Origin: Comamonas resistens
GTDB lineage: Bacteria; Pseudomonadota; Gammaproteobacteria; Burkholderiales; Burkholderiaceae_C
DNA: 64,000 nt
Assembly (NCBI RefSeq): GCF_030064165.1
Contig: NZ_CP125947.1
Coordinates: forward strand, 2,170,001 to 2,234,000
Reading direction: 5' to 3'
Part shown: in pieces, positions 52,619 to 61,844 of the stretch
Numbering within the stretch: position 1 is the first letter of the stretch
How the letters are laid out: each line of letters begins with the position of its first letter
Position numbers and translations under genes: made by a program
Notes under the pieces: model-generated
The model's input: only the letters and a program-made list of their open reading frames with translations
Databases searched by the model: none
What the model was told of the DNA's origin: nothing

Positions 52619-53181
52619 AGGGCCGGCAGCCGCAGGGCGGCGCTCCAACAGGGATGCAGGCAGGGAAGCACAGGGGCGGACAGCATGAAAACCAGAAACC
52701 TCGAATCAATTCACGCCACGGACACCCATGGCGAGGCGGATTCTAGCTCTGTGGAATTGCCTATAAAAGCTTTCAAAATCGAAGCTTTTTATGTGATTTG
52801 CATATAAGAAATCGCATCTTCAGTTTCCTGAATTTTGTGACTGAAGAAGGGGATGTTTTATCGACATTTGTAAGGCAGTTGAAGGTGATTTGCTTGCGGT
52901 TGAAAGATCCATGCCTTATCGGGATTGCTTTTGTATTTAACTCCGACGAAATTGAGGCAGAGGGTGTTGGAGAAGTCGGTGTAATCGACGAACTTGGCGG
53001 GTTTTGCAGGGCGTTTTCGATCGATTGCCATGCGATTGATTGCAAGAGATGCAAGGCGCAGTCTTGAAGGACTGGGTAAACCGTTTTTTCGAGGCGATTT
53101 GGCTTTGTTTGAGCGCATCAAAAAAGTCTCGGAAAAATGCAAGAAACGCTGTAGCACAGCACGGGAGACGGTGCGGGATGC
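52619..53181. other. AT-rich region upstream of bioM, no gene found
   Basis: Over 560 bases between bioM and the TonB receptor terminator. It contains the inverted repeat ATAAAAGCTT (52763-52772) / AAGCTTTTTAT (52782-52792), a possible promoter-proximal operator. No BirA-type TTGTAAACC dyad is visible. Small open frames on both strands (52773-53067) overlap each other, have no domain and differ in base composition from the flanking genes, so none is called. Confidence 0.45.
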
Positions 53182-53209
53182 AAAAAAAAGCGGGCCCAAG
53201 GCCCGCTTG
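53182..53209 (-). terminator. Rho-independent terminator of the TonB receptor gene
   Basis: On the minus strand AAGCGGGCC, a short loop and GGCCCGCTT are followed by eight T. It is 19 bases past the receptor stop. Confidence 0.88.
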
Positions 53210-53227
53210 GCCGTTCTGCAGGGCCAG

Positions 53228-55345
53228 CTAGAACTGGTAGCCAAGGCTGGTGCCCAGCATCCATTGACGCCCAGGTGCGGCTTCGTAATAGCGCTTGTTG
53301 CTCTCGTTGACGATGACGGAGCCGACATAGCTTTTGTCGGTCAGGTTGTCGATGCGGGCAAAAGTGTTGAGCTTCCAGGCCCCCAGGCGGTAGGTGTAGC
53401 CCACGCTGAGGCTGGCCACGTTGTAGCTGGGCGCGTAGACACTGTTGTCATCGTTGGCTGCGACCTGGCCCATGCGGCGCCAATCCAGACCCACGCGCCA
53501 GTCGGTGGCGGGAAACCAGTCCAGTCCCAGATAGGCCATGTTTTTGGCCGTGCCTGCGATACGTTTTCCGGCCGGAACAGTGGTTGTGCTGCCGTTTGAG
53601 TTCAGGTAGCCGTAGGCGCTACGCAGGCGGGCATCGAGCAAAGTCAAAGAGCCGTTGAGTCGAACTTGGGGATGAAGCCAGGCCGTGGTACTTAGCTCCA
53701 AGCCACGGCGGCGTGTCCTGCCTGCATTCTGGTAGCTGGTGTTGCCTTGATTGCTGGCCACCACAATCTCGTTGTCGGTCTGGGTCTGGAACAGTGCCGC
53801 AGATAAATCGCCGCGCATGCCTGCCATGTTGAAGCGCCGCTTGATGCCCAGTTCGGCGCTTGTGGAAACAGCGGGTTTGAGACTGAAGTTCAGGCCCGCA
53901 AGGTCACCTGGGCGGTAGGAAATCTCATTGAAAGTGGGCGTCTCCATGCCCCGACCCAGTGAGGCATAGAGAGTGCTGTCTTCGTTGAGCTGATGCTGCA
54001 GCGAGACCACTGGCAGAAGTTTGTGGAAGCCCGTGCTGCCGCTGCCGTTTCCGTCGGCCGGAAAGTGGTCGCTGGACTTGAACTGCACATTGCTCCAGCG
54101 CAGACCCGCATCAAGCTTCCACGTAGGAGCCAAAGCCCATGATGCCTGCAGATAGGGGTCGATATTGCTCAGCGTGTTGCGCTCGTCGCGCACCAGATCG
54201 CCTATCACGCCCAGCTGAGTTCCTGCAAAGTTCTTGTAGCCTTGGCGGTCTTCCTTGACGGTATTGGCAGACAGGCCCGCGATCAGCTTGAATTCGCTGT
54301 CGCCGAGCCGGTATTTGCCGCTCCAGCGTAGATCCAGGCCGCCATAGTCGCGTTGCAGACCGATGACGCCTCCCTTGAAGCCGGGTTGAGAGGCCTTGGG
54401 AGTGGACTGGAACTGCATCATTTCGCGTTGGCCCGCATAGACCATGAAGCGCAGTGCATTGCTGCCATCAAGCTGGCGTTCATAAGTCAGACCGGCCTGA
54501 GTCTGCTTGATGTGTTTGCGCGAGTCGTAGAGCAGGGCATTGGGCGTGGTCATGCGTGAATCCCTGGCCCAGTCTTCAGGGCTGATGCCGCCAGGGTCCT
54601 TGGCGTCGATTTTCACATGGTTGGCCACCAGTGTCAGCTTGCTGTACTCGTCCGGTTTGACGTCGATGCGCGCGTTGAACAGGTTTTTGTCGGCCGCGCT
54701 TTGCGCGCGGTAGCCGTCGGTGAGAAAGCGGCTGGCACCGAGCACATAGCCAATCCCGTTGGCTTCGCCCTTGGCTTTGAGGCCCAGGCGCTTTTGACCG
54801 TTGCTGCCCAGGGCGAAAGTGCTTTCAAGCCGGGGCTTGCCTTCGCCCTGTTCGGTATAGGCGTTGATGACACCGCCCGAAGCATTGCCGTAGAGCGCAG
54901 AGTAGGGACCACGCAGCACTTCCATGCGCTCCAGCGAGCCGATGTCGATATTGTTGGTCTGACCCTGGCCGTCGGGCATGGTGGCGGGAATTCCATCCAC
55001 ATAGATCTGTATGCCGCGCACGCCGAATGTGGAGCGGGCGCCAAAGCCGCGAATGGAAAGCTGCAGATCCTGGGCGTAGTTCTGGCGATTCTGCAACTGC
55101 AGGCCAGGCACGCTGACCAGCGATTCAGAAACATTGACCTGCCACTGGCGGTCACGCATGCGCTCGCCATCAATCAGGCTGATGGCTGCCGGTACCTGCT
55201 CCAGCGTGCTGGACTGCAAGGTGCTGCGGACGGTGACCTCTAAAAGCTGGGGCGTTGCTGCGTCCTGGGCCTGGGAGGGGGAAGTCAGCAGACTGGCTGT
55301 GATGACTGGCCAGCCGGCCAGACCACGCAGGCGTGGAAAACGCAT
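53228..55345 (-). CDS. TonB-dependent outer-membrane receptor
   Basis: A 705-residue outer-membrane receptor. A signal peptide (PVITASLLTSPSQAQ, about residues 13-27) is followed by a TonB-box-like stretch (LLEVTVRS), the plug domain (GLQLQNRQNYAQDLQLSIRGFGARSTFGVRGIQIYVDGIP, ERMEVLRGPYSALYGNASGGVINAYT) and a 22-strand barrel ending in Phe (LGTSLGYQF). Its substrate may be a siderophore, a metal complex or another large solute; nearness to the bio cluster invites but does not prove a biotin-related role. A terminator separates it from that cluster. Confidence 0.92.
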   Translation of the reverse strand: MRFPRLRGLAGWPVITASLLTSPSQAQDAATPQLLEVTVRSTLQSSTLEQVPAAISLIDGERMRDRQWQVNVSESLVSVPGLQLQNRQNYAQDLQLSIRGFGARSTFGVRGIQIYVDGIPATMPDGQGQTNNIDIGSLERMEVLRGPYSALYGNASGGVINAYTEQGEGKPRLESTFALGSNGQKRLGLKAKGEANGIGYVLGASRFLTDGYRAQSAADKNLFNARIDVKPDEYSKLTLVANHVKIDAKDPGGISPEDWARDSRMTTPNALLYDSRKHIKQTQAGLTYERQLDGSNALRFMVYAGQREMMQFQSTPKASQPGFKGGVIGLQRDYGGLDLRWSGKYRLGDSEFKLIAGLSANTVKEDRQGYKNFAGTQLGVIGDLVRDERNTLSNIDPYLQASWALAPTWKLDAGLRWSNVQFKSSDHFPADGNGSGSTGFHKLLPVVSLQHQLNEDSTLYASLGRGMETPTFNEISYRPGDLAGLNFSLKPAVSTSAELGIKRRFNMAGMRGDLSAALFQTQTDNEIVVASNQGNTSYQNAGRTRRRGLELSTTAWLHPQVRLNGSLTLLDARLRSAYGYLNSNGSTTTVPAGKRIAGTAKNMAYLGLDWFPATDWRVGLDWRRMGQVAANDDNSVYAPSYNVASLSVGYTYRLGAWKLNTFARIDNLTDKSYVGSVIVNESNKRYYEAAPGRQWMLGTSLGYQF

Positions 55346-55466
55346 TGAGATACCCTGGAGATAGTCACGAAAAAGCGGCTGCCGGTTTGACAGCCTGCCT
55401 TATCCTGTCCGGGTCGGAGCCATGCGTCACGGGGGCTATCCAGAATGTGGGCCCGCCGCATCGCTT

Positions 55467-55907
55467 TCAGCGTTGGCGGCCCGTGGTCTGCGCGTGGTCC
55501 ATGGCGTCGATGATGGTGACGCCGGTTTGCTGTACACCGGGGGCATTGAAGCCCGGGCCTGGAGTGACCGCCGGGTGGTTCAGCAGCTTTTCCGCCATGC
55601 TGGGCTCGGCGGGACTGGCAGTTTGAGCTACGGGCTCCGATGCAGCCATATCGACGGGTTCGCTCTCGTTCTTGGCCGTGGGCGCTGTCTCCTGCGTGGA
55701 TTGCAGATAGTCGTTGTAGCGCTGATAAGTCTGGCGCTCTTGCCGGCTTTGCTCCTGCTGCTTCGAGTATTTCAGGTATTGATAGCCGACGCCGAGCAGC
55801 ACCATCGAAGCGACCAGAAACACCACCACTGCCGTCATGACCCAGTTTTCGTCGGAGCGCTGGAGAGCTGGCGGCTGGGAATGGGCTGGGTTGTGGAGCT
55901 TGGACAT
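55467..55907 (-). CDS. Membrane-anchored hypothetical protein
   Basis: A 146-residue protein. The N-terminal part is short and polar, one membrane helix (VMTAVVVFLVASMVLLGVGYQYL, residues about 22-44) follows, then a Gln/Arg/Glu coiled stretch and a Pro-rich tail. It resembles single-pass anchoring proteins, but I know no family. The start at 55907 (MSKLHNPAHSQ) is preferred over the long in-frame extension to 56057, which reads through a hairpin and lacks a signal. It is upstream of the TonB receptor and may form a transcription unit with it. Confidence 0.6.
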   Translation of the reverse strand: MSKLHNPAHSQPPALQRSDENWVMTAVVVFLVASMVLLGVGYQYLKYSKQQEQSRQERQTYQRYNDYLQSTQETAPTAKNESEPVDMAASEPVAQTASPAEPSMAEKLLNHPAVTPGPGFNAPGVQQTGVTIIDAMDHAQTTGRQR

Positions 55908-56037
55908 GTAGGGGTTGAGCCAGTTGCCGCTGCAGGGAGCGGGAAGCTGGAAGTATCTGGATGTTTTTAGCGTATCAAAAAAATATTGCCGCAGAGCATG
56001 TCCAGACAATTGTCGGGAACAAGATTTGTGCGCGCGC

Positions 56038-56073
56038 AAAAAAGCCGGGTGCCGCATGAGCGACCCCGGCTTA
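56038..56073 (-). terminator. Rho-independent terminator of azoR
   Basis: On the minus strand AAGCCGGGGT, a loop and ACCCGGCTTTTTT. A second small hairpin (GCTATCT, GAA, AGATAGC at 56087-56103) lies between it and the azoR stop. Confidence 0.75.
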
Positions 56074-56120
56074 GCTGCTTCTCTATGCTATCTGAAAGAT
56101 AGCTGAAGACGCTTTGTCAA

Positions 56121-56738
56121 TCAGGCTGCAACGGCTTCCAGAGCTTCGATCTGAGCCTTGGCGCCCTGCACGGCGGTTTCACGGGCTTCGGGGCCCAGGC
56201 CCAGGCCTTCGGCGCGCACAAAGCTGATATCGGTCACGCCCATGAAGCCGAAGATCACCTTCAGATAGCTTTCCTGGTGTTCCATGGCTTGGCCGGCTTC
56301 GCTGGTCGAGTAGAAACCGCCACGAGCCGATGCCACGATGACTTTCTTGTCACCAGCCAGGCCGACCGGGCCTGTGGCGGTGTACTTGAATGTACGGCCC
56401 GCTTGGGCGATGCGGTCAAACCAGGCCTTGAGCTGGCTGGGGATGCTGAAGTTGTAGAAGGGAGCGCCAACCACGATCACGTCAGCCGCCAGGAACTGGC
56501 TTACCAGGGCTTCGGAGATGGCGTTTTCCTGGCGCTCGATCTCGGTGGAAGCGGCTTGGCCAGTGCGAAAGCCCATGGACTGTGCGTTCAGGTGAGTGGG
56601 GGCGTTCACGGCCAGATCCAGATAGTCCACACGGGCTTCGGGATGGGCTTGCTGCAGGTTGGCCACGATGCCGGCAGTCAGTTCACGCGAGACGGAGTTG
56701 GCGCCGGTGATTGCGGAGTCAATGTGCAGAATTTGCAT
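56121..56738 (-). CDS. azoR: FMN-dependent NADH azoreductase AzoR
   Basis: A 205-residue flavodoxin-like reductase. The start [22 protein letters not shown] binds the FMN phosphate, [26 protein letters not shown] contacts the flavin and [14 protein letters not shown] closes the site. AzoR reduces quinones and azo dyes with NADH and protects against thiol-reactive quinones. It is divergent from a LysR-type regulator that probably activates it. A terminator follows the stop. Confidence 0.92.
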   Translation of the reverse strand: MQILHIDSAITGANSVSRELTAGIVANLQQAHPEARVDYLDLAVNAPTHLNAQSMGFRTGQAASTEIERQENAISEALVSQFLAADVIVVGAPFYNFSIPSQLKAWFDRIAQAGRTFKYTATGPVGLAGDKKVIVASARGGFYSTSEAGQAMEHQESYLKVIFGFMGVTDISFVRAEGLGLGPEARETAVQGAKAQIEALEAVAA

Positions 56739-56928
56739 GATGTTCTTTCAATCTCTGTCAAAAAAGGTGTTTGGAATGGATCAGGCCTTGATCTGCAAAC
56801 AGCAAAACAGCGGCTAGATTCGTTTGTCGATGGGATAGATTATGGATTTGATGAGATTGAACGATAAGTCTGCAAAAATGCGATAGATTGTTCCAAATAT
56901 CAATCCAATAAGAGCAGAGGATTTATGC

Positions 56929-57843
56929 ATGGTCGATCTCAATGACATGCTGTACTTCGTCGAGGTGGTCGAGCGCGGAGGTTTTGCTGCTGCGGGGCGC
57001 GCTTTGGGCATTCCCAAGTCGCGGCTGTCCCGCCGCGTGGCGGATCTGGAGAGCTTCCTTGGTGTGCGGCTGCTGCAGCGCACCACACGCAAACTGTCGC
57101 TGACCCAGGTGGGCGAGACCTATCTGCGCCACTGTCAGGCCATGCGCGATGCGGCCCTGGCGGCGTCGGATGCGGTGGCCGAAGTGCAGACGGAGCCGCG
57201 CGGCACCATTCGCGTGACCTGCCCGGTAACGCTGGCCCAGACCGTGCTGGGTGAGCTGATGCCGCAGTTCCTGCGCAACTGCCCATTGGTGCAAGTGGAG
57301 ATGCAGGTCACCAACCGGGCCGTGAATCTGGTGGAAGAAGGGGTGGATGTGGCGCTGCGTGTGCGCGCCAGCCTCGATGAAAGCGGCTCCATGGTGGTCA
57401 AGAGGCTCGATAGCTCGCGTCAGATTCTGGTAGCCAGCCCTGATTTGCTCGAGCGTCAAGGCACTCCCCGTACTCTGGAGGACCTGCAACTGCTGGACAG
57501 CATGTCCATGTCGGCTGTGGACGGGCACTCCAGTCTGCTGCTGGTGGGCCCCGAGGGCAAGGAGCACCGCTTGCAACTGCAGCCGCGCTATGTGGTCGAT
57601 GATTTGCTGACGCTGAAATTTGCGGCCCTGGCTGGCAGCGGCATGTGCTGGCTGCCTGACTATATGTGCCAGCACGAGCTGGAGCAGGGCTCCCTGGTGC
57701 GGCTTCTGCCAGACTGGGCTCCGCCGCAAGGCATTGTGCATGCGGTGTTTCCGTCTCGGCGAGGGCTGGCGCCGGCGGTGCGCCACTTTCTGGATTTTCT
57801 GGGCGAGCAGATGCCGGGGCGCAGCAGCATCGAGCTGCATTAG
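56929..57843 (+). CDS. LysR-type regulator, probably of azoR
   Basis: A 304-residue LysR-type protein. The N-terminal HTH (MLYFVEVVERGGFAAAGRALGIPKSRLSRRVADLESFLG, residues about 6-45) and the effector domain (about 90-300) are complete. It is divergent from azoR, the usual place for a quinone- or dye-responsive activator of this gene. The intergenic gap has the repeated motif GATAGATT (near 56832 and 56882), possible binding half-sites. ATG 56929 is preceded by GAGGATTT. Confidence 0.9.
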   Translation: MVDLNDMLYFVEVVERGGFAAAGRALGIPKSRLSRRVADLESFLGVRLLQRTTRKLSLTQVGETYLRHCQAMRDAALAASDAVAEVQTEPRGTIRVTCPVTLAQTVLGELMPQFLRNCPLVQVEMQVTNRAVNLVEEGVDVALRVRASLDESGSMVVKRLDSSRQILVASPDLLERQGTPRTLEDLQLLDSMSMSAVDGHSSLLLVGPEGKEHRLQLQPRYVVDDLLTLKFAALAGSGMCWLPDYMCQHELEQGSLVRLLPDWAPPQGIVHAVFPSRRGLAPAVRHFLDFLGEQMPGRSSIELH

Positions 57844-57937
57844 CTTCTGCCCATAAGATAAGAACAAATCATTCGTTGGGTTTTGCCGGCCCGACTTTCA
57901 CAATGCGGCCTGTTGAACAAGAGCCTCAGGAGGCCGC

Positions 57938-58519
57938 ATGCATTCCCCTTACCGCATCGTCATCGTGCCGGGCTGGCGCAATTCCGGGCCGGGCCATTGG
58001 CAAAGTCTCTGGGCCGAGCAACTGCCCAATGCCGTGCGCGTGCAGCAGCAGGATTGGCTGGTGCCGCACCGCGATGCCTGGGTGGGGGCGCTGGAGGCAT
58101 TGCTGCTGGCTGACGAGCGGCCTGCCGTCATCGTGGCGCACAGCCTGGGTTGCATCACCACGGCCCATGTGGGTGAAGAGGCGGCGGCGCGCATACATGG
58201 CGCGTTGCTGGTGGCTCCGGCAGACCCTGAGCGCCGAGCCCAGTTGGCTGACTTTGCGCCTGTGCCCTATGCACCGTTGCCCTATCGCAGTGTGTTGGTC
58301 GCCAGCAGCAACGACCCCTATTGCCCCATACGCCGTGCAGGCGCCTATGCGCGCGCCTGGGGCAGCGAGCTGGTGCGCCTGCAAAATGCCGGACATGTGA
58401 ATATAGAGTCGGGTTTTGGGCCCTGGCCGCTGGGTTTGGCATTGCTGCAATCCTTGCTGGGAGAGCAGGCCTGGCACGGCAGCGGCCATGCGAGAGCGGT
58501 GGAAGCCTTGAGTGTTTAG
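57938..58519 (+). CDS. RBBP9/YdeN-type serine hydrolase
   Basis: A 193-residue small alpha/beta hydrolase. VIVPGWRNSGPGHWQSLWAEQLP is the family opening, the nucleophile is in IVAHSLGCITTAHV, the acid probably in SSNDPYCP and the His in NAGHVNIESGFG. RBBP9/YdeN proteins are esterases or peptidases with an open active site and unknown natural substrates. AGGAGG precedes the ATG. A terminator hairpin follows at 58540. Confidence 0.88.
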   Translation: MHSPYRIVIVPGWRNSGPGHWQSLWAEQLPNAVRVQQQDWLVPHRDAWVGALEALLLADERPAVIVAHSLGCITTAHVGEEAAARIHGALLVAPADPERRAQLADFAPVPYAPLPYRSVLVASSNDPYCPIRRAGAYARAWGSELVRLQNAGHVNIESGFGPWPLGLALLQSLLGEQAWHGSGHARAVEALSV

Positions 58520-58539
58520 CAAGGCGCGAGAGGGGTTTT

Positions 58540-58563
58540 AAAGCAGCGAAAGCTGCTTTTTTT
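58540..58563 (+). terminator. Rho-independent terminator
   Basis: AAAGCAGC, loop GAAA, GCTGCTTT and a T run, 20 bases past the hydrolase stop. A TATAGCTATAAGCGCTG-type repeat copy follows at 58562-58610. Confidence 0.82.
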
Positions 58564-58731
58564 ATAGCTATAAGCGCTGTGTGTGCAAGGGCTTGATAGC
58601 TATTTGGCCTTGGTTTTATTTTATATATGAAAAATCAGAAAAACAAAGAAAAATATATTCTTTTGAGTTTTAAGGAGTCGTTCGCACAATGTCTACATCT
58701 GTACACATTGCTTAAGAAAAGGCCGCGAACC

Positions 58732-59733
58732 ATGCATTCCGTGAAGCTCAAGACATTGTTGACATCCATCGCACTGGCAGCAGCAGGCGCTGCTTCTGCA
58801 CAGACTCAGCTGCTCAATGTTTCCTATGACGTGGCCCGCGAGTTCTACAAGGATTACAACGCTGCCTTCATCGCTCATTACAAAAAGACCAAGGGCGTGG
58901 ACATCAAGGTGGATCAGTCCCATGGCGGCTCCAGCGCCCAGGCGCGTGCCGTCAACGACGGTTTGGCTGCCGATGTGGTGACCTTCAATACGACCACCGA
59001 TGTGGATTTTCTGGCTCAGAACGGCGTGGTCGCCAAGGATTGGAACAAGAAGTTCCCGCATGACGCATCGCCCACTACTTCGACCATGCTGTTCCTGGTG
59101 CGCAATGGCAATCCCAAGAATATCAAGGACTGGTCCGATCTGATCCGCCCCGACGTGAAGGTTGTGGTGGTCAACCCCAAGACCGGCGGCAATGGTCGCT
59201 ATGCCTATCTGGCCGCCTGGGGCTCGGTACGTGAAAAGGGCGGCACCGATGCACAAGCCGCCGAATTCGTGCAAAAGCTCTACAAAAACGTGCCCGTGCT
59301 GGGCAAGGGCGGTCGTGACGCGACCAGCATCTTCCTGCAGCGCAATATCGGCGACGTGCTGATCACCTTTGAATCCGAAGTCGTGTCCGTGGACCGTGAA
59401 TTCGGCCAGGGCAAGGTCGATGCCGTCTACCCGTCCGTGAGCATCGTGGCCGAGAACCCTGTGGCCGTGGTCGAGCGCACCGTGGCCAAGAAGGGCACGA
59501 CCCAGTTGGCCAACGACTATCTGCAGTGGCTGTACTCCGATGAGGCCCAGGAAATCGCTGCCAAGCATGCGATCCGTCCGCGCTCCGAGGCCGTGCTCAA
59601 GAAGCACGCCGACCAGTTCAAGCCCATCAAGCAGTTCACCGTGGCCAAGTACTTTGGTTCTCTGACCGAAGCGCAAAAGGTGCACTTCAACGATGGCGGT
59701 CAGTTCGACAAGCTCTATACCCCCGGTAAATAA
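58732..59733 (+). CDS. Sulfate/thiosulfate-binding protein
   Basis: A 333-residue periplasmic binding protein of the Sbp/CysP type. The signal peptide (KTLLTSIALAAAGAASA) is cleaved before QTQLLNVSYDVAREFYKDYN. SHGGSSAQARAVNDGLAADVVTFN, NPKTGGNGRYAYLAAWG and GRDATSIFLQRNIGDVLITFESE are the typical anion-site blocks. The start at 58732 gives a correct signal peptide, while the frame from 58627 adds a basic stretch without a site. The gene begins the sulfate transport operon (cysTWA follow) and is probably under CysB control. Confidence 0.94.
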   Translation: MHSVKLKTLLTSIALAAAGAASAQTQLLNVSYDVAREFYKDYNAAFIAHYKKTKGVDIKVDQSHGGSSAQARAVNDGLAADVVTFNTTTDVDFLAQNGVVAKDWNKKFPHDASPTTSTMLFLVRNGNPKNIKDWSDLIRPDVKVVVVNPKTGGNGRYAYLAAWGSVREKGGTDAQAAEFVQKLYKNVPVLGKGGRDATSIFLQRNIGDVLITFESEVVSVDREFGQGKVDAVYPSVSIVAENPVAVVERTVAKKGTTQLANDYLQWLYSDEAQEIAAKHAIRPRSEAVLKKHADQFKPIKQFTVAKYFGSLTEAQKVHFNDGGQFDKLYTPGK

Positions 59734-59741
59734 CTGCTTCA

Positions 59742-59886
59742 GCCCCCGAGCCGCTTTGCCTGGGCGGCCCCACGGCGTCCCCCTCTCTCGCTGCGCGGGA
59801 GGGCGACGACATCCTCGCTGCGGGGCAGCCCTTGCTTGATGTCTCTGATCCGGGTCATACCCGGTATCTAGGAGCGGGGCGTGCAC
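59742..59886 (+). repeat. GC-rich intergenic repeat, copy B (after the sulfate-binding protein gene)
   Basis: GAGCCGCTTTGCC, then CTCTCGCTGCGCGGGAGGG, CCTCGCTGCGGGGCAGCC, CTTGCTTGATGTCTCT and GGAGCGGGGCGTGC: the same block order as the copy after metQ. It lies between the binding-protein stop and cysT. Confidence 0.7.
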
Positions 59887-59917
59887 GCGAAACCTCTCCG
59901 AGTCTGACCTCCGATCT

Positions 59918-60775
59918 ATGTCTTCTGCTGCTTTAGCCCCGCGCAAGGCGCGTAGCGCCAAACGTGTGTTGCCCGGTTTCGGGCTGACGCTGGGCTACAC
60001 CATCTTCTATCTGAGCATCATTGTGCTCATCCCGCTGGTCGCCCTGCTAACCAAAAGCTTTTCCCTGACCTGGGAGCAGTTCTGGACTGCTGTTTCGGCT
60101 CCGGCCGTGGTTGCATCCTACGAGCTGTCTTTCACCATGTCTTTTATTGCGGCCTGCGTGAACGTGGTGTTCGGCATGCTGATCGCCTGGGTGCTGGTGC
60201 GCTACCGGTTTCCCGGCAAGAAGGTGGTGGATGCACTGGTGGATCTGCCCTTCGCCTTGCCTACGGCTGTTGCTGGCATCTCCCTGTCGGCCCTGTATGC
60301 GGGCAATGGCTGGATCGGGCAGTATTTCGAAGCCCTGGGTATTCAAATGGCCTACAACCCCAAGGGCATCGCCATCGCGCTGATCTTTATTGGCCTGCCA
60401 TTTGTAGTGCGCACGGTGCAGCCGGTGCTTGAGGACTTCGAGAAGGAGTTGGAGGAGGCTGCGACCAGCCTCGGTGCGTCGCGCTGGCAGATTTTCTACA
60501 AGGTCATCCTGCCGCATATCGGCCCGGCCTTGCTCACGGGCTTCGCCATGGCATTTGCACGCGCCGTGGGCGAATACGGCTCGGTGATCTTTATCGCCGG
60601 CAATATCCCCATGGTTTCCGAAATCACTCCGCTGATCATCATGGCCAAGCTGGATCAGCATGATGTGGCAGGGGCCACGGCCGTGGCGGTGGTGATGCTG
60701 CTGATCTCTTTTGTATTGCTGCTGCTGATCAACGCGCTGCAGGCATGGCAGCGCAAGGCGCAGGGAGGCCGCTGA
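59918..60775 (+). CDS. cysT: Sulfate ABC transporter permease CysT
   Basis: A 285-residue permease with six helices, also called CysU. The EAA loop [32 protein letters not shown] contacts the ATPase and [23 protein letters not shown] is the typical first helix. The stop overlaps the start of cysW (ATGA). It forms with CysW the channel for sulfate and thiosulfate. Confidence 0.94.
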   Translation: MSSAALAPRKARSAKRVLPGFGLTLGYTIFYLSIIVLIPLVALLTKSFSLTWEQFWTAVSAPAVVASYELSFTMSFIAACVNVVFGMLIAWVLVRYRFPGKKVVDALVDLPFALPTAVAGISLSALYAGNGWIGQYFEALGIQMAYNPKGIAIALIFIGLPFVVRTVQPVLEDFEKELEEAATSLGASRWQIFYKVILPHIGPALLTGFAMAFARAVGEYGSVIFIAGNIPMVSEITPLIIMAKLDQHDVAGATAVAVVMLLISFVLLLLINALQAWQRKAQGGR

Positions 60776-61815
60776 TGTCCAATATTCATGCAACCATTCA
60801 AGCGCTGTTCCCCAATCTGCTGCCCATCTGGGCGCATCTGCTGACGGTTGTTGTCATTGCCCTGGTGGTCCTGCTGGCTCTGTACAAGATCACGGCACCG
60901 CCCAAGAGCGTCAAGCTCGAGAAGATGAGTACCACCGAGCCGCGCTGGGTGCGCTGGGTTCTGACCACGATGGCCCTGCTTTTCATGCTGGTCTTCCTGA
61001 TCCTGCCGCTGCTGTCGGTGTTCGGCGAAGCGCTGCGCAAGGGCTGGGATGTCTATGTCACGGCGCTGGGTGAGCCCGATGCACTCTCGTCCATCAAGCT
61101 CACACTGATCACGGCGTTGATCGCCGTGCCGCTGAATCTGGTCTTCGGCGTGGCCGCCGCTTGGTGCATCGCCAAGTACGAATTCAAGGGCAAGGCATTT
61201 CTGACCACCTTGATTGATCTGCCGTTCTCGATCTCGCCCGTGGTGGCTGGCCTGATGTATGTGCTGGTGTTCGGCGCCAACGGCTGGCTGGGCCCCTGGT
61301 TGGCCGAGCATGGGATCCAGATCATCTTTGCCGTACCCGGCATCGTGCTGGCCACCGTGTTCGTGACCTTCCCCTTTATCGCCCGCGAGCTGATTCCTTT
61401 AATGCAAGCCCAGGGCAGCGACGAGGAACAGGCGGCGATTGTGCTTGGTGCCTCGGGCTGGCAGACCTTCTGGAACGTGACGCTGCCCAATATCAAATGG
61501 GGTCTGGTCTATGGCGTGATTCTGTGCAACGCCCGGGCCATGGGCGAGTTCGGTGCTGTGTCTGTGGTCTCGGGCCATATCCGCGGCCAGACCAACACCA
61601 TGCCGCTGCATGTGGAAGTGCTGTATGCCGATTACCAGGCCGCAGCAGCCTTCGCCGTGGCGTCTCTGCTGGCGCTGCTGGCCCTGGTGACGCTGGTCAT
61701 CAAGTCCCTCGCCGAGTGGCGTGCCGAGCAGCAGGCCAAGGCTGCAGCCGAAACGCCACCCGAGCGCCCAGGCCAGATCAGCCTCGCAACGAACCAAACC
61801 GCCAAGGCAGCCTGA
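60775..61815 (+). CDS. cysW: Sulfate ABC transporter permease CysW with N-terminal extension
   Basis: A 346-residue permease, about 50 residues longer than usual CysW. The extra N-terminal segment ([25 protein letters not shown]) is one additional hydrophobic helix, followed by the standard CysW start region ([15 protein letters not shown]). The 60775 start has GGGAGG upstream and overlaps cysT; the alternative at 60925 would give a normal length but has a weak site. The EAA loop [27 protein letters not shown] is clear. Confidence 0.92.
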   Translation: MSNIHATIQALFPNLLPIWAHLLTVVVIALVVLLALYKITAPPKSVKLEKMSTTEPRWVRWVLTTMALLFMLVFLILPLLSVFGEALRKGWDVYVTALGEPDALSSIKLTLITALIAVPLNLVFGVAAAWCIAKYEFKGKAFLTTLIDLPFSISPVVAGLMYVLVFGANGWLGPWLAEHGIQIIFAVPGIVLATVFVTFPFIARELIPLMQAQGSDEEQAAIVLGASGWQTFWNVTLPNIKWGLVYGVILCNARAMGEFGAVSVVSGHIRGQTNTMPLHVEVLYADYQAAAAFAVASLLALLALVTLVIKSLAEWRAEQQAKAAAETPPERPGQISLATNQTAKAA

Positions 61816-61844
61816 GCTGCCAGGATCAGAACAAGAGATTCATC

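Noticed and set aside
52619..53181. BirA or BioR operator before bioM
   Set aside because: Neither TTGTAAACC-type dyads nor TTATNNATAA-type boxes could be seen; only an AAAAGCTT dyad is present.
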